From NCBI GenBank assembly GCA_015143295.1, contig CM026553.1, positions 434,001-498,000 on the forward strand: 64,000 nucleotides of DNA. Reading direction: 5' to 3'. Each line of letters opens with the position of its first letter. Position 1 is the stretch's first letter. The notes beneath the pieces are model-generated. The model saw only the letters and a list, made by a program, of their open reading frames with translations, ran no database searches and was not told where the DNA came from. Below, one piece after another: positions 9,872-20,600 of this stretch. The DNA comes from Tetracentron sinense (lineage: Eukaryota > Streptophyta > Magnoliopsida > Trochodendrales > Trochodendraceae). The translations under genes and the position numbers were made by a program.

Positions 9872-11850
9872 ATGGCTGATCAGTCAGTAGTGTTCGGGCA
9901 TGAGGATCAAACCTCTCACGCCACTTCTTTCATACCTTTTGTCGTGCACATTCCTAGAGTCAGTCCTTCGTCTGGGCAACCAGAGAGGACCGTGCCTCCT
10001 CCTACTGAGCTCTCTGTTTCAGATCGCATCTTGGCGATGATGCAAGTGCAGCAGTCTGCTCTGGATCAAATCACCAGGCAGCAGCAGTTGATGCAGGCAA
10101 GGCTGGAGGCATTCGAGCATAGCAGGCTCGAGGTGGATGATGTGCCACTGCAGAGGCCTTCCTTGAGACGTCAGTTTGACTTCTCTTCTTCTCCTTCTGC
10201 CCTGGAGAACCGTGAAACCCGATTTGTGCTTCTTCCTACTGAAGGGGATGTAAGGCAGCCTCCGGTTCGGGCAGAGCAGAGTATTCCTTCTGATCGTGTG
10301 GATTTCAGAGAAGGGGCAGGAAGAGAAGACCTGAGAGTGGGTACTGGAGGCGCAGACACCTAGAAGACTTGGGTAACAGCCAAGGAGGTGGAGGCTTTAA
10401 TCGGTGCTCGTGTTAAGAGCATGAAGGGAGGGATTCCTGACCACTTTGCTCAGTCAGCAAAGGATAACGTTGAGAACTCTCCTTTCACGGATGCCATCAA
10501 CCAGTCCTATACTTCTTCCAAGTTCATAACTCCGATCTTCCCCATGTACACTGGAAAGACGGACCCGGAGGAGCACTTGTTTGACTTCAAACACGCGATG
10601 GCTGTTCGCAATCCGGATGATGACCTGTATTGCAAGGCTTTCCCCAACAGCCTGTCTGGGGCAGCATCGAAGTGGTTTCGGAACTTGCCTCCTGGTTCCA
10701 TCAGCAACTTCTCGGAGCTCAGGTCGGCCTTTATTGATCGCTTCATCATCAATAAGAAGAAGAAAGCAGGTGCAGATACTCTCTTCTCCTTGAGGATGAA
10801 GCCGGCCGAATCCTTGAAGGACTTCATTTCGCATTTCACCGATGAAGTCCACAACATTGACAAGGTTGACGAACCGAGCTGTATCGCTGCTTTCAAGAAT
10901 GCTATCCCCAAGCATTCCGAGCTCTACAAGTCCTTAGCTCTTGACTATCCTGTCAAGATGGACGAGTTGATGGTACGTGCCACCAAGTACAGGAGGTACG
11001 AGGAGGACGTATCCGTTGTGTCAGTGCCGAAGCCCAGAGCGAGAGTGGTGGATGTCGTGGAGAGGACACACCGATCATCGAAGAGGAAGGAGAAGAAGTA
11101 GAGGTACGAGTCTTCATCTTCTGAGGACTCGCCACCAAGGAAGCAGAGGGACAAAGTTGTGTATGTGACTCAACGGGATCAGCCGGATCGGCGCTCGTTG
11201 GAAAGAAATTTTAATCAGCAACAGAGTAGGACGGAGAGGTGTCCTAATGATCAACAGCAGGCGAAGCAGCAGTATCAGCTATGCCAAGTGCAGCCTCAAG
11301 TACAGCACGAGAGAGGCCTGCAGCCTAATGAGAGGCGATCTTTTGCAGATCAAACACCGCGCATCAATTTCACAGTCAGCCCGGCGACCATCATGAGGTC
11401 GATGGAGGATCAGCCATACTTTGAGTGGCCGGCAAGGGCGGTGCAGGATATTACATCGGGACCACGGGTGCATGAGTATTGTCACTATCACAAGTGTCGT
11501 GGTCATCTCACCAACCGATGTCGTCTTCTGAGGGAATACTTGGAGAGGCTTGTTCAGGAGGGGTACTTGGGAGAGTATCTTGCTTCTGACAACGGCGGTG
11601 CGGAGCGTACCAGGGAGCCGGTGTCCCAATCTCGTGGAGGGGAACCCGCCAATAATCCCAGTACCAGTGGAGGAGCTTCCTTGGGCACGATCAATGTCAT
11701 TTGCCGCGTGCAAACGCCGAAATCTGATGTGGAGAGGAACTTCAGGGCGAAGGCCAGGAAGCTGTCTCATGAGGCTGCAGTGTGCCAGGTGCAAGTGCCT
11801 AGCAGAAGCGTTGAGCAGGCACTCACCTTCACTGATCGCGATCTGGCAGG
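9872..11850 (+). pseudogene. gag: Tat element 1 gag (two in-frame TAG codons)
   Basis: Gag is the structural polyprotein of the virus-like particle. ATG 9872 lies 39 bp after the primer site. Residues about 215-365 are a Retrotrans_gag-like region (phrases FPMYTGKTDPEEHLFDFKHA and GAASKWFRNLPPGSI). Near 11480-11521 a knuckle-like YCHYHKCRGHLTNRC is seen with non-standard spacing (C-X4-C-X2-H-X4-C). The frame is the same as that of the rest of pol and has TAG at 10361 and 11099 but no frameshift. The matching stretch of the second Tat copy (near 41500 on the minus strand) has a sense codon where this copy has the 11099 TAG. Confidence 0.8.
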
Positions 11851-12316
11851 AGTGATCCGACCTCACTATGATGCTCTTGTTCTCACCATGAGAATAGGAG
11901 ACTTCGACATCAAGAGAGTGCTCGTAGATTCTGGGAGTGGAGCAGGCATCTTGTATCTTCATGCTTTCACTCAGATAAAGCTGGATCCTTCCGTCCTCAT
12001 CCCCGCTCAGACTCCCCTGTATGGATTTGATGGTAGCTCGATGAAGCCTGTAGGCGACGTTGTCTTGCCCATTGTGGCTGGACCCGTTGTCCTTCAGACC
12101 AGGTTTTCCGTCCTGGACGCGCCATCACCGTACAATGTCATCTTGGGTCATTAGTGGACCCATGAGATGAAGGCTGTTCCGTCCTTGTACTACCAGGTGT
12201 TGAAGTATCCAACGCAGGACGGGCCTCAGGAGATCAGAGGTGATCAGTTGGCATCGCAGAAGTGCGATTTTCCTGCTTCCGTTGTGCCTTCGTAGCAGTT
12301 ACAGGTCGCTCCCGTT
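11851..12316 (+). pseudogene. Tat element 1 aspartic protease region
   Basis: The retroviral-type aspartic protease processes Gag-Pol. The catalytic triplet is in RVLVDSGSGAGILY near 11918-11950, followed by the flap-side sequence LYGFDGSSMKPVGDV and the conserved YNVILGH. TAG follows at 12152; the second Tat copy has Trp at this place, so TGG to TAG is the likely change. A second TAG is at 12293 in the linker before RT. Frame 2 continues without an indel. Confidence 0.8.
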
Positions 12317-14368
12317 GTGGAAGAGAGCTCGGAGACATCGTTGTGCAGACCTTCCGTTGAGCCCACGAAAGCTGTCAATTTGGGAACGGAAGAAGAGCCA
12401 AAGGTGTTGCAGGTCGGGACGAGCTTGACAGCGGGGGAGGAGCTCGAGTTGCTGAACTTCCTTAGGCAGAATCTTGATGTCTTTGCATGGTCTCACAAAG
12501 ACATGACTGGCATCGATCCGAGTGTTATCTGCCATCACCTCAATGCTGATCCTGCCATCCCTCCAGTGAAGCAGAAACCTCGGAGGCTTGCTCCAGCTTA
12601 CCATGATGCAGTGAACGAAGAGATCGACAAGCTGATCCAGTTCGGGTTCATTCAGGAGGTGCAGTACCCTGATTGGATAGCCAATGTTGTGGTTGTGCCT
12701 AAGAAGAACGGGAAGGTGAGAGTCTGCATTGACTTCACTGGTGTTAATAAGGCGTGCCCCAAGGACTTTTTTCTCATGCCAAGGATAGACAGGCTCATCA
12801 ACGCCACTGCTGGCCACGAGATGTTATCCTTCATGGATGGTTATTCGGGCTATAACCAGATCCTCCTGGCGGAAGCAGATCGAGAGAAGACCACCTTCAT
12901 AACAGAGCGAGGTTTGTTCTGTTATCGGGTGATGTCTTTTGGCTTGAAGAATGCAGGTGCCACCTATCAACGTCTAATGAATCTTATGTTCGGGTCGCTC
13001 CTTGGCAAGACGGTTGAAGTGTACATCGACGATATCATCGTGAAGAGTCGAGTACGAGGTACTCTAGTGGCAGACCTTGCTGAACCTTTCTCTGTGCTGC
13101 TATCTTTCAATCTGAAGATCAACCCAGAGAAGTGCACCTTCGGAGTTACCTCAGAAAAATTTTTGGGTTATCTTATGAGTCAGCGGGGGATTGAGGCTAA
13201 TCCAGCTCAAATCCGTGCTTTGCTGGACATGCCAGAGCCTAAGTCGAAGAAGGAGATCCAGAAGCTGACAGGCCGGATTGCTGCGCTCAACCGGTTTATC
13301 TCCAAGTCATCCGATCGTTGCAAACCTCTGTTCGAGCTGCTGAGGAAGGACTCCATTTTTGCGTGGACTCCGAAGTGTTCCCGAGCTTTCCTTGCCTTGA
13401 AGGAGTATTTAGGCTCAGCTCCTATCCTTTCGGTGCCAGAGCCAGGTGAAATCTTATATCTCTATTTGTCTGTTTCAGAGCAAGCCCTCGGTTCCGTCCT
13501 GGTGAGGAGCTGTGATGGCGTGGAGAAGCCTGTCTACTTCATCAGCAAGACCTTTCTCAAGGCAGAGTACAATTATAGCAAGCTCGAGAAGGTGTGTCTG
13601 GCTCTTGTCTTTTCTGCGGAGAAGCTTCGGCCGTACTTTCATGCTCATTCTATCGTTGTCATCACAACGTATCCTTTGAAAGTCGTGCTGGGACGACCCA
13701 AGCTGGCGGGGAGGATGTCAAAGTGGGCAGTAGCTCTGAGAGAGTTCGATATCCAGTACCGGGCCAGGAGTTCAGAGAAGGGGCAAGCGATGGCGGGTTT
13801 TCTTTCTGATTTCCCTGTGGAGGAGGAGGCAGAGGACATGGTTGTTGATCTTCGGGAGCTCCCAATTGAAGTTGACAGCGGAGATGCCGTTGTGGAGGGG
13901 GCCGAGTCGTCAGAGTGGAGCGGTTGGCTATTATACGTGGACGGATCTTCCAATTTCAGTGGTTCAGGACTGGGCGTTGTGCTTATAATTCCGGAGAACA
14001 TCAAAGTGCAGAAGATGTCGCGTCTTGGGTTCACTGCCTCCAACAACGAAGCTGAGTACGAAGCCTTACTCCTTGGGTTGGAGAGTGCACGAGAGCTGCA
14101 GATCTCCACGTTGAGAGTGTTTTGTGATTCACAACTCGTGGTGAATCAGGTGAATGGTGTTTATGATTGCAAGGACGACCGGATGAAGCAGTATGCTACT
14201 CTCGTTCGTTCGTTGTGTGAAACGTTCACCGTTGTGGAGATCAGGCACACCCGAAGAGATGACAACAGGCATGCTGATGCTTTAGCGTATCTAGCTTCCA
14301 TGGTGCAGGCTGACGAGCCTAAGGCTATTCTGATGGAGTTCCAAGAGTATCCTTCGATAACTCTTTAG
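12317..14368 (+). pseudogene. pol: Tat element 1 reverse transcriptase, RNase H and second (archaeal-type) RNase H
   Basis: RT spans about 12600-13100 with VPKKNGKVRVCIDF, FMDGYSGYNQI and the catalytic YIDD at 13022-13033, so its core residues are intact. The Ty3-type RNase H follows (PVYFISKTFLKAEYNYSKLEK). A second RNase H (13915-14290) has YVDGSSN, NEAEYEALLLGLE, FCDSQLVVNQV and DDNRHADALAYLAS, carrying the D-E-D-D set. Two RNase H domains are the hallmark of the Tat lineage. The stretch is open for 683 codons and closes at TAG 14366, after which pol continues in the same frame. Neighbouring protease and integrase are in the same frame. Confidence 0.9.
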
Positions 14369-15658
14369 GCGCAGCGAGAAGTGTTCTTTGTCAATCCAGT
14401 TCCGAGCTGGATGACATGGTTGGTGGCTTATCTGAAGGACGGAGTTCTCCCTATTAGTGCGAAGGAGTCGAGGCGCATTCAGTTCAAGGCATCTCGTTAT
14501 ACCTTGGTGCAAGGAGAGTTGTTCAGGAAATCTTTTGGTGGTCCTTTGCTGAAGTGTGTTCATCCTGTAGAAGTGGAGAGAATACTTGCTGAGCTGTACG
14601 AAGGTATATGTGGCATTCATTCGGGCGGGAGAACCATTGCCCATCGAGCTCTGGGGCAAGGTTACTTCTGGCCTTACATGCAGGCTGATGCTCAGAAGTA
14701 TGTGAAGAGGTGCAGCCAGTGCCAGCGGTTTGCTCTCTTGATTCATGCTCCAGCTCAAGAGCTCAGCACTGTATCACAGCCTTGGCCGTTTGTGCGGTGG
14801 GGACTTGATATTGTAGGGCCTTTCCCTAGGGCTCCAGGGAATCTGATCTTCCTTCTAGTGGCAACTGACTACTTCTCACGGTGGATTGAAGCTGTTCCCC
14901 TTGCACGAATCAGAGAACAAGAGGTGAAGAAGTTCTTGTGGGAGCATATCATCTGCAGATTTGGCATACCGCAGTCTATCATTACTGACAACGGGAAGCA
15001 GTTCTCGGGACGTTTGATTGCCGACTTTTGCAGGGAGCTGAAGATCAAGCATATCTTCTCTTCCCCATATTATCCCCAGGGGAATGGATTGGTCAAGGCA
15101 GCCAACAAGAATATTCTCAATGCCTTGAAGAGAAGACTGGAAGATTCGAAGGGGAAGTGGACCACCGAGCTGCACAACGTTTTGTGGGGGTACAGAACGA
15201 CTCCAAGGAGCCCTACCAATGAAACTCCTTTCTCTCTAGCGTATGGCATGGAGGCTGTCATTCCTACAGAGATCAGTTTGCCTACAGTGCGTTCTTGGCA
15301 CAACAGGAAGAAGGATGGAGAGAAAGATCAGAACACAGAGCTCATGGCTATCCATCTTGATCTGCTAGAAGAGAAGCGAGAAGATGCCAGCATTCAGATG
15401 AGGAGGTATCAGCAGCGATTGAGGAAAGCCTACAACAAGAAAGTACAGCGGAGAGTGCTGCAGGTCGGTGATCTCGTCCTCCGAAGAGTGTTCCAGAACA
15501 CAAGAGAGCTTAACAAGGGCAAGTTGGGACCAAACTGGGAAGGGCCTTATATCGTAGAACGATTGGGAAGTCCTGGAGTCTGCTACTTGAAAGACTTGCA
15601 AGGTAACCTCATCTCGAAATGTTGGAACATCATGAATCTGAGGCAATTCTTTCAATAG
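14369..15658 (+). pseudogene. Tat element 1 integrase, catalytic Glu replaced by Lys
   Basis: Integrase inserts the cDNA. The N-terminal HHCC zinc domain is seen (GGICGIHSGGRTIAHRAL and RCSQCQRF). The DDE core has RWGLDIVGP and ITDNGKQF. The residue 36 after the second Asp, where the DD35E Glu belongs, is Lys in GNGLVKAANK (codon AAG at 15095-15097). A GPY-type C-terminus follows (GPNWEGPYIV), then NLRQFFQ and the natural TAG stop at 15656. No chromodomain is present, as expected for Tat. With Lys at the third catalytic position this copy should be inactive even if translated. Confidence 0.85.
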
Positions 15659-16737
15659 AATCTGTGATATGCTATTTACATGCATCGTTGTGCTTACAAG
15701 TTTTTCAGTGATCTTACATAATCATAGTGCTCATATTTCAACATGTGATTTGCAATATTATGTGCCTGCTCGTTGTCTACACTATTCTCTGTCTGGTTCA
15801 TCAGCGTAATATTGTGAATATTTTGTAAGTAATTCAAATAAAGTTTTGACTGAACAACGTACTCATAACGAACATGAGTGGCTTATATAAGGATGTCATC
15901 TGAGCAAATCTAGCAGCTTATCCTAATGACATCCTCTGAGCATGTGCTTCGGAACTGAGTTACAACGCGTTCGTCCTATGAATTTTATTTGTCAGATCGC
16001 ATTCACAGTGAACTACGCAAATGATGTATCTGGATCAGTGCTTGCTCGTAGTGCTTATTCATAAGCGATTGATCGTAGTGCTTTGCTCGTAGTGTTTGCT
16101 CGTGGTGCTTGCTCAGAGTGTTAACTCGTAGTGCTTTGCTCATAGTGAACGCTCATAGTGAACGCTCGTAGTGCTTTGCTCGTAGTGTTTGCTCGTGGTG
16201 CTTGCTCAGAGTGTTAACTCGTAGTGCTTTGCTCATAGTGAACGCTCATAGTGAACGCTCGTAGTGCTTTGCTCGTAGTGTTTGCTCGTGGTGCTTGCTC
16301 GTAGTGTTAGCTCATAGTGCTCTATTTGTAGTGCTTATTCGTTGTGCTTTGATCATAGCGCTCTACTCATAGTGTTCTGCTCGTAGTGTTTTGATCAAAA
16401 TAGTTTATTTAGTGTGCAACAGTTATAATTTTCACGAATATTCAAACATTCACATAGCGAAGTACCGCATTAACATCGGTACAGTGGACTGTGAAAAATC
16501 ATTCAACTACTCATGTTGTGTTCTTTCTTATTTCTGTGTGCATGCGTTGTACTATGCTGCGAGGTGAAAAGAAGTGCAAACATAAGAAAGAGGAGCGATC
16601 TATTCATATCAAAGGCCCATTTCTGGGCCATTACAGTGATAAACTCCCATAAGAGGGAAAAAGAAGAATTTACATCATCAAAAGAAAAAAGAGAAGCAGG
16701 AACATAAAGAAAAGCAGGAGATCAGGGGAACAGCAGG
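15659..16737 (+). other. Tat element 1 post-pol non-coding region
   Basis: Non-coding 3' region between integrase and the antisense ORF. It carries the minisatellite at 16048-16392. No promoter or frame of note is seen before 15850. Long post-integrase regions with extra ORFs and amplified tandem repeats are a feature of Retand-type Tat elements. Confidence 0.7.
16048..16392 (+). repeat. 13-bp minisatellite with 93-bp higher-order period
   Basis: The monomer is close to TTGCTCGTAGTG plus one base, 13-14 bp long. Between about 16082 and 16275 seven monomers form a 93-bp unit that is repeated almost perfectly. After that monomers drift (GTTCTGCTCGTAGTG near 16380). The variant monomers keep their order in both copies, so the second-level duplication is recent compared with the first. 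Confidence 0.8.
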
Positions 16738-17541
16738 TCAGACGAGCTCAAGATCAGCATCTATCATCGTTGCAGCAGGAGCAGGAGTAGAGGCTTCAGC
16801 AGTTGGGGCTTCCACCGGAGTAACTTCATCGGCAGCAGCAGGAAGTTCTGGAGCAGCTGGCTCGGAGGATGGCTCAGCAGGGAGGGGTGCAGGACCTTCA
16901 AGAAAGTGAGGCTGCTCGACGCCTTGCACCTCGGGCTCGTTGTCGAGCTCAATCAGTTCTTTGCTCTGAAGCTCGGAGAACGTGGTGGCATCCTCTTCAT
17001 TGTCTTCTTTCAGGCGTCCTTGTTGGCGGAGCGAGTCAAGAACCTCTTTCTCGGTCTCAGCACGATCTTCATCCAAGAGCCTGTCCAGCTGAGACTGATA
17101 GTGCTGTTGCAGTCTCAGGGTCACGGACCTCTCGGTGTCCTCTTGAGCTTTCTTGGCCTCCTCGAGCTCCTCCGCCAGTGCTGTCCTGGCTGCCTCAGTC
17201 TCCTCCAGCTGTCTGCCCAAGACTTGGGAGACATGCTCCAGTTCGCTGATGCGTACAATAGCGTTCTCTACCTCCTGCTTGGCCTTCTTTTCAGCCTCCT
17301 TTGCTGATCGTGCCTCAGCCTCAGCCTTTTCCCGTACCTTGGTGGCAGTGTTTAGCCTTACCTCAGCACAAAAAAAAAAAAAACATAAGGCACAAAGACA
17401 AGAAAAACCAGTGTCACGCCTTTACTTGAGACAGATCAAAGTCTGCTTGAGTGCTCTCTTTAACAGAGTCTGTCTCCAAACTCTCCGTCCTATCTTTCCA
17501 GTAATTAATCCGCGTCCTACAGTTGAGTTGTACTTTTATTT
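16738..17541 (-). pseudogene. Antisense ORF of the Tat element, coiled-coil protein with an intron
   Basis: On the minus strand a frame is open from 17361 to about 16738. It encodes a long Glu/Lys/Ala coiled coil (AEKKAKQEVENAIVRISELE, LGRQLEETEAARTALAEELE) followed by an acidic Pro/Ala-rich tail ending DADLELV. The product resembles the C-terminal coiled coil of plant putative gypsy-type transposon proteins (PF04195-like). A 64-nt intron is inferred at 17425-17362: donor CAA/GTAAAG, a T14 tract, acceptor GCTGAG. The upstream exon is open to about 17541 and joins in phase. Antisense extra ORFs at this site are known for Tat elements. The N-terminal exons are decayed. Confidence 0.65.
17362..17425 (-). 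other. Probable intron in the antisense ORF
   Basis: GT-AG bounded, 64 nt, with a long T tract directly before the acceptor. Both flanking exons are open and the join keeps phase (..DFDLSQ then VRLNTATK..). The size is at the low end for plant introns. Antisense transcription is not shown by sequence alone. Confidence 0.55.
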
Positions 17542-18806
17542 GGCTGTGATCACAGAGCTTCTTTCACGAGCACTTTCATTCTGCAAGGGAGTGTCTGGGG
17601 CGTGTAGCACAACGAGAAGTACGATTTCAGTCATTGAGTAAGAAGATAGGGAGGGCGAAGCTTACATGTCGGCCAACCCGACGACTGCTTTATGGTGACG
17701 GGCGTATGACGGTTCGACACAGTTGAAGTTGGCCTAGCTCTCAGCGATGTCCTGCGGGGCACCTCAATGCGCGTAAGTTAGAGCTCGTGGGGGGGGTCAG
17801 CCTTCCCGAGGCTTCTTCGCATCTATATGGGTTCACGTTCTGGTATCACCCACCCGAACCGAGAGAAGTCGGTGACGCAGCTCGCTGACGAAGGACTCAG
17901 CATACGTGCGCTGGGAGAACTCGTTGGGCCAGCTTCGCTGTTTGCGGTCGCGGGCAACGACAGCGGCGAGCAAAATATTCTTAAAGCTATTGACACAATA
18001 GTTCTAGCAAACAATTCCAAGAAAGAGAGAAAGCCGCAAAAATAAGCAAGGCAAAGAAAAGGCAAGGCCCAGCTCAGCAGTGCCAGAATTGACATCAGTG
18101 AATCGAAGATGGATCAGAGCAAAAAGCGACCCCAATAACCTCCCAGGATTGGAAAGAATCCCTCCAAGCGATGATATAACCGACGAACCATGGTTCAGTC
18201 AGCAATGCCAGAAGCAGTGTCCGCATAGCTCAAATGGTTTCAACCAACATAAGCCTTTATAGGGATGTATAGCACTTATTCAGGGAGAAGAGAAGTCCAG
18301 TCTGTTCTGCCATGGGGACCAACAACCGACGACCACGTATGGTTATGATTAGAAAAATTTGGACGGAACGCAGGTTAGGAAATAACGTCAACTTCAGCAC
18401 TCTCACCATCAAGTGATCAAACAGCAACTTACAGGCTTAAACTCCGCTGCAAAGAGAGGGGAATCCCGGCCATGATGTCTCAAATGCATGAGTTGGTACT
18501 TAATTGTCAGCTCTCAAATCGTATCGGCACCAGACCTGTTTCCGTACTAAGGAGCTAATAGTAATCAAGGCACAGTCCCTTGCCCTCTAAATCATCAATG
18601 GTATCAGAAGAGTCCCATTTAGATCCGGCCGCACTCATCGGAGTGTTGTCACCGTCTATTTCGCTTATAATTGAGGAGACAGCGACAATCAAATACAAAG
18701 GCCAAATGAAAGGGATATTAGTAAGACTCCCCTACTTATTAGTAGTCGGATTCAATGACTATATGTCGAAAGAAAGAGAGGGAAAGAAGTGACAAGTAAG
18801 CCCCCA
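17542..18806 (-). pseudogene. Decayed 5' part of the antisense ORF and Tat 3' region
   Basis: No long frame survives. Near 18632 on the minus strand a possible N-terminus (MSAAGSKWDSSDTIDDLEG) is open for 27 codons and then stops. The stretch 17640-17960 is GC-richer than its surroundings. Since the coiled-coil ORF needs an N-terminal part upstream on this strand, this region is its most likely remnant. Confidence 0.4.
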
Positions 18807-18820
18807 AGTGGGGGAAGGAA
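18807..18820 (+). other. Putative polypurine tract of Tat element 1, with no LTR after it
   Basis: AGTGGGGGAAGGAA follows GTAAGCCCCCA. Such a tract normally primes plus-strand DNA just before the 3' LTR. Here the next bases (GACTTATTAG) do not match the LTR start TGTAACGG, so the 3' LTR has been lost at or next to this point. Confidence 0.5.
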
Positions 18821-18839
18821 GACTTATTAGAGGAGGAGT

Positions 18840-19065
18840 TTTGGAGATAACTCTAAGAAATTTAGTTTGGGATCTAGGAAACCCATCTAGAGCCTAGAGC
18901 CTTCTACTGATTATTTTTTTGAATTAATGTTGTTTCATTGAAAATTTTCTTTTTGATGAATGTAATGACTCTAAATTCTATGAAAATATGAGTTTGCTGA
19001 ATTTTTTTGCCTTAGTGTTAGTATCTTCAAGATTAGTTAATTTCTATTGTGTTTGATAGGAAAAC
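18840..19065 (+). other. Chromovirus 2 untranslated leader with acceptor-like site
   Basis: Sequence between the Tat junction and the chromovirus gag ATG. It ends TTTCTATTGTGTTTGATAG/GAAAAC-ATG, a good 3' splice-site context just before the start codon. The equivalent site precedes gag in the elements at 48707, 54087 and 32594 (minus strand). The 5' LTR and primer site of this element are missing. Confidence 0.5.
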
Positions 19066-19990
19066 ATGCCGCCTAGGAGAGCCCCCAACAACACCTTAGC
19101 CAGAGCCTTTGAAGCCATAACAGCCCTTGCAAACCTGATACAACAACAACAACAGAATCTGAATAACGCTCCTGTTGTACCACCCTTAAACCAAAGAAAT
19201 AGAAACCGGTTAGGGCAATTCAAGAGATTGAGGCCGCCAACATTTTCTGGTACTACTGATCCCTTAGTAGCAGAAAAATGGATTCGAGGTATTGAGAAGA
19301 TCTTAGGGCAATGGCCTGTGTTGAGGAAAACAAGACCGAGTTAGCTGTGTTTATGTTAGAAGGGGAGGCTGAACACTGGTGGATAATAGTTGAGATAACT
19401 ATCCGAGAGAACCATAGGCCTATTCCTTGGGTAAGATTTACTGAATTATTTTATGAAAATTATTTTTCATCTGCAATGAAAAAAAGAAAAGAGATTGAAT
19501 TTCTTCAACCTCACACAAGGGAGTTTGACGGTTAGTGAGTATGAACAAAGTTCAATGAATTATCAAGGTTTGCACCACGATTGGTGGAAGATGAACAATG
19601 GAGAATAGATAAATTTGAGGAAGGCTTGAGACTGCAATCCGAGGGAAGTTAGCAGTTCAACGATTTACATCGTTTACAATATTATAGATTGGGCTTTGAA
19701 AATTGAAAGAGTCCATGAGGAATTCGAAAAGCCTAGTGATGGCAAAGGGAAGAAAACAGTCGAGAGGATTTGGGATAAGAAACCAGTCTGGAAGACTTGG
19801 GATAATAAATCATTGGGAGATTGGAATAAGAAAAGAAATTTGAAGAGAACAAGCAAGGAAATGATACTGAGAAGACGGTACCAACTTGTGGTCATTTTGG
19901 TAAAAAGGGCCACAATCTGAAAGATGTCGAGCGATTTCTAGAGCATGTTATCAGTGTGGCAAGATGGGACATGTCAAGAGGGATTGTCCA
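19066..19990 (+). pseudogene. gag: Chromovirus 2 gag
   Basis: ATG 19066 begins MPPRRAPNNTLARAFEAI, followed by a Gln-rich stretch and the gag phrase RLRPPTFSGTTDPLVAEKWI. A frameshift near 19311 moves the capsid part (ELAVFMLEGEAEHWW, FYENYFSSAMKKRKEIEFL) into another frame, and more stops follow. The zinc knuckle CYQCGKMGHVKRDC lies at about 19949-19990. Gag would coat the particle RNA; this copy is broken in several places. Confidence 0.75.
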
Positions 19991-20012
19991 GAGTTGCTAA
20001 AGAAATTGACGG

Positions 20013-20600
20013 ATGGAGGCAAATGTCGTGTCTTTGCTATTACTCAGGAAGAAGCCAAGGAATATAGGGACGTTATTGAAGGTAAGATGCTTCTTTTTTA
20101 AAATTCCTACTACAACATTAATAGACACTGGTTCTACACATTCTTTTATGTCTTCCCATTTTGCTAAAAATATTAGAATTAAGCCTAACATATTAGAGCA
20201 CATGATGTCAATTACCACACCATCTGGAATGATTTTGTGCACCAAAACCTTCTACGATCAGTGTCCTACACAAATCGACAATGTGCAAATGACTGTTTAT
20301 CTCATAGTGTTAGATATAAAAGATTTTAATCTCGTACTAGGGATGGATTGGATTTTAGAACACTATGTTGTAAGTTGATTGTAAGTCTAGGACATTAACC
20401 TTTAGGATTCCAGGCATCTTTGAGCATGTCATATGAGGAATTGAGAAGGAAAAAGATTTGTGATCTATAACACCTCAGTAGTCAAGGAATTTTTTAGATA
20501 TATTTCCTGAGGAATTACTAAGACTTGCTCTAGTTCGGGAGATTGATTTTTCGATAGACATTATTCTTGGAACAAGCTGATATAGAAAACATCTTAAGAT
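20013..20600 (+). pseudogene. Chromovirus 2 protease and start of RT
   Basis: An open frame to 20378 carries [16 protein letters not shown] (active-site DTG) and LVLGMDWILEHY, typical of chromovirus proteases. After 20378 the linker and the first RT residues are scrambled by stops and shifts. RT is cut at about 20585: the sequence goes from the region before the fingers straight to the end of the palm. Confidence 0.7.

Noticed and set aside
10454..10915. Long minus-strand frames across the Tat gag
   Set aside because: They are antisense shadows of a strongly coding plus strand in GC-richer DNA; no motif or start context supports them.
10361..14368. Programmed amber readthrough as the main explanation of the TAG codons
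   Set aside because: Five sites within domains and linkers, one of them a Trp in a relative, fit decay better; no common downstream context was seen.
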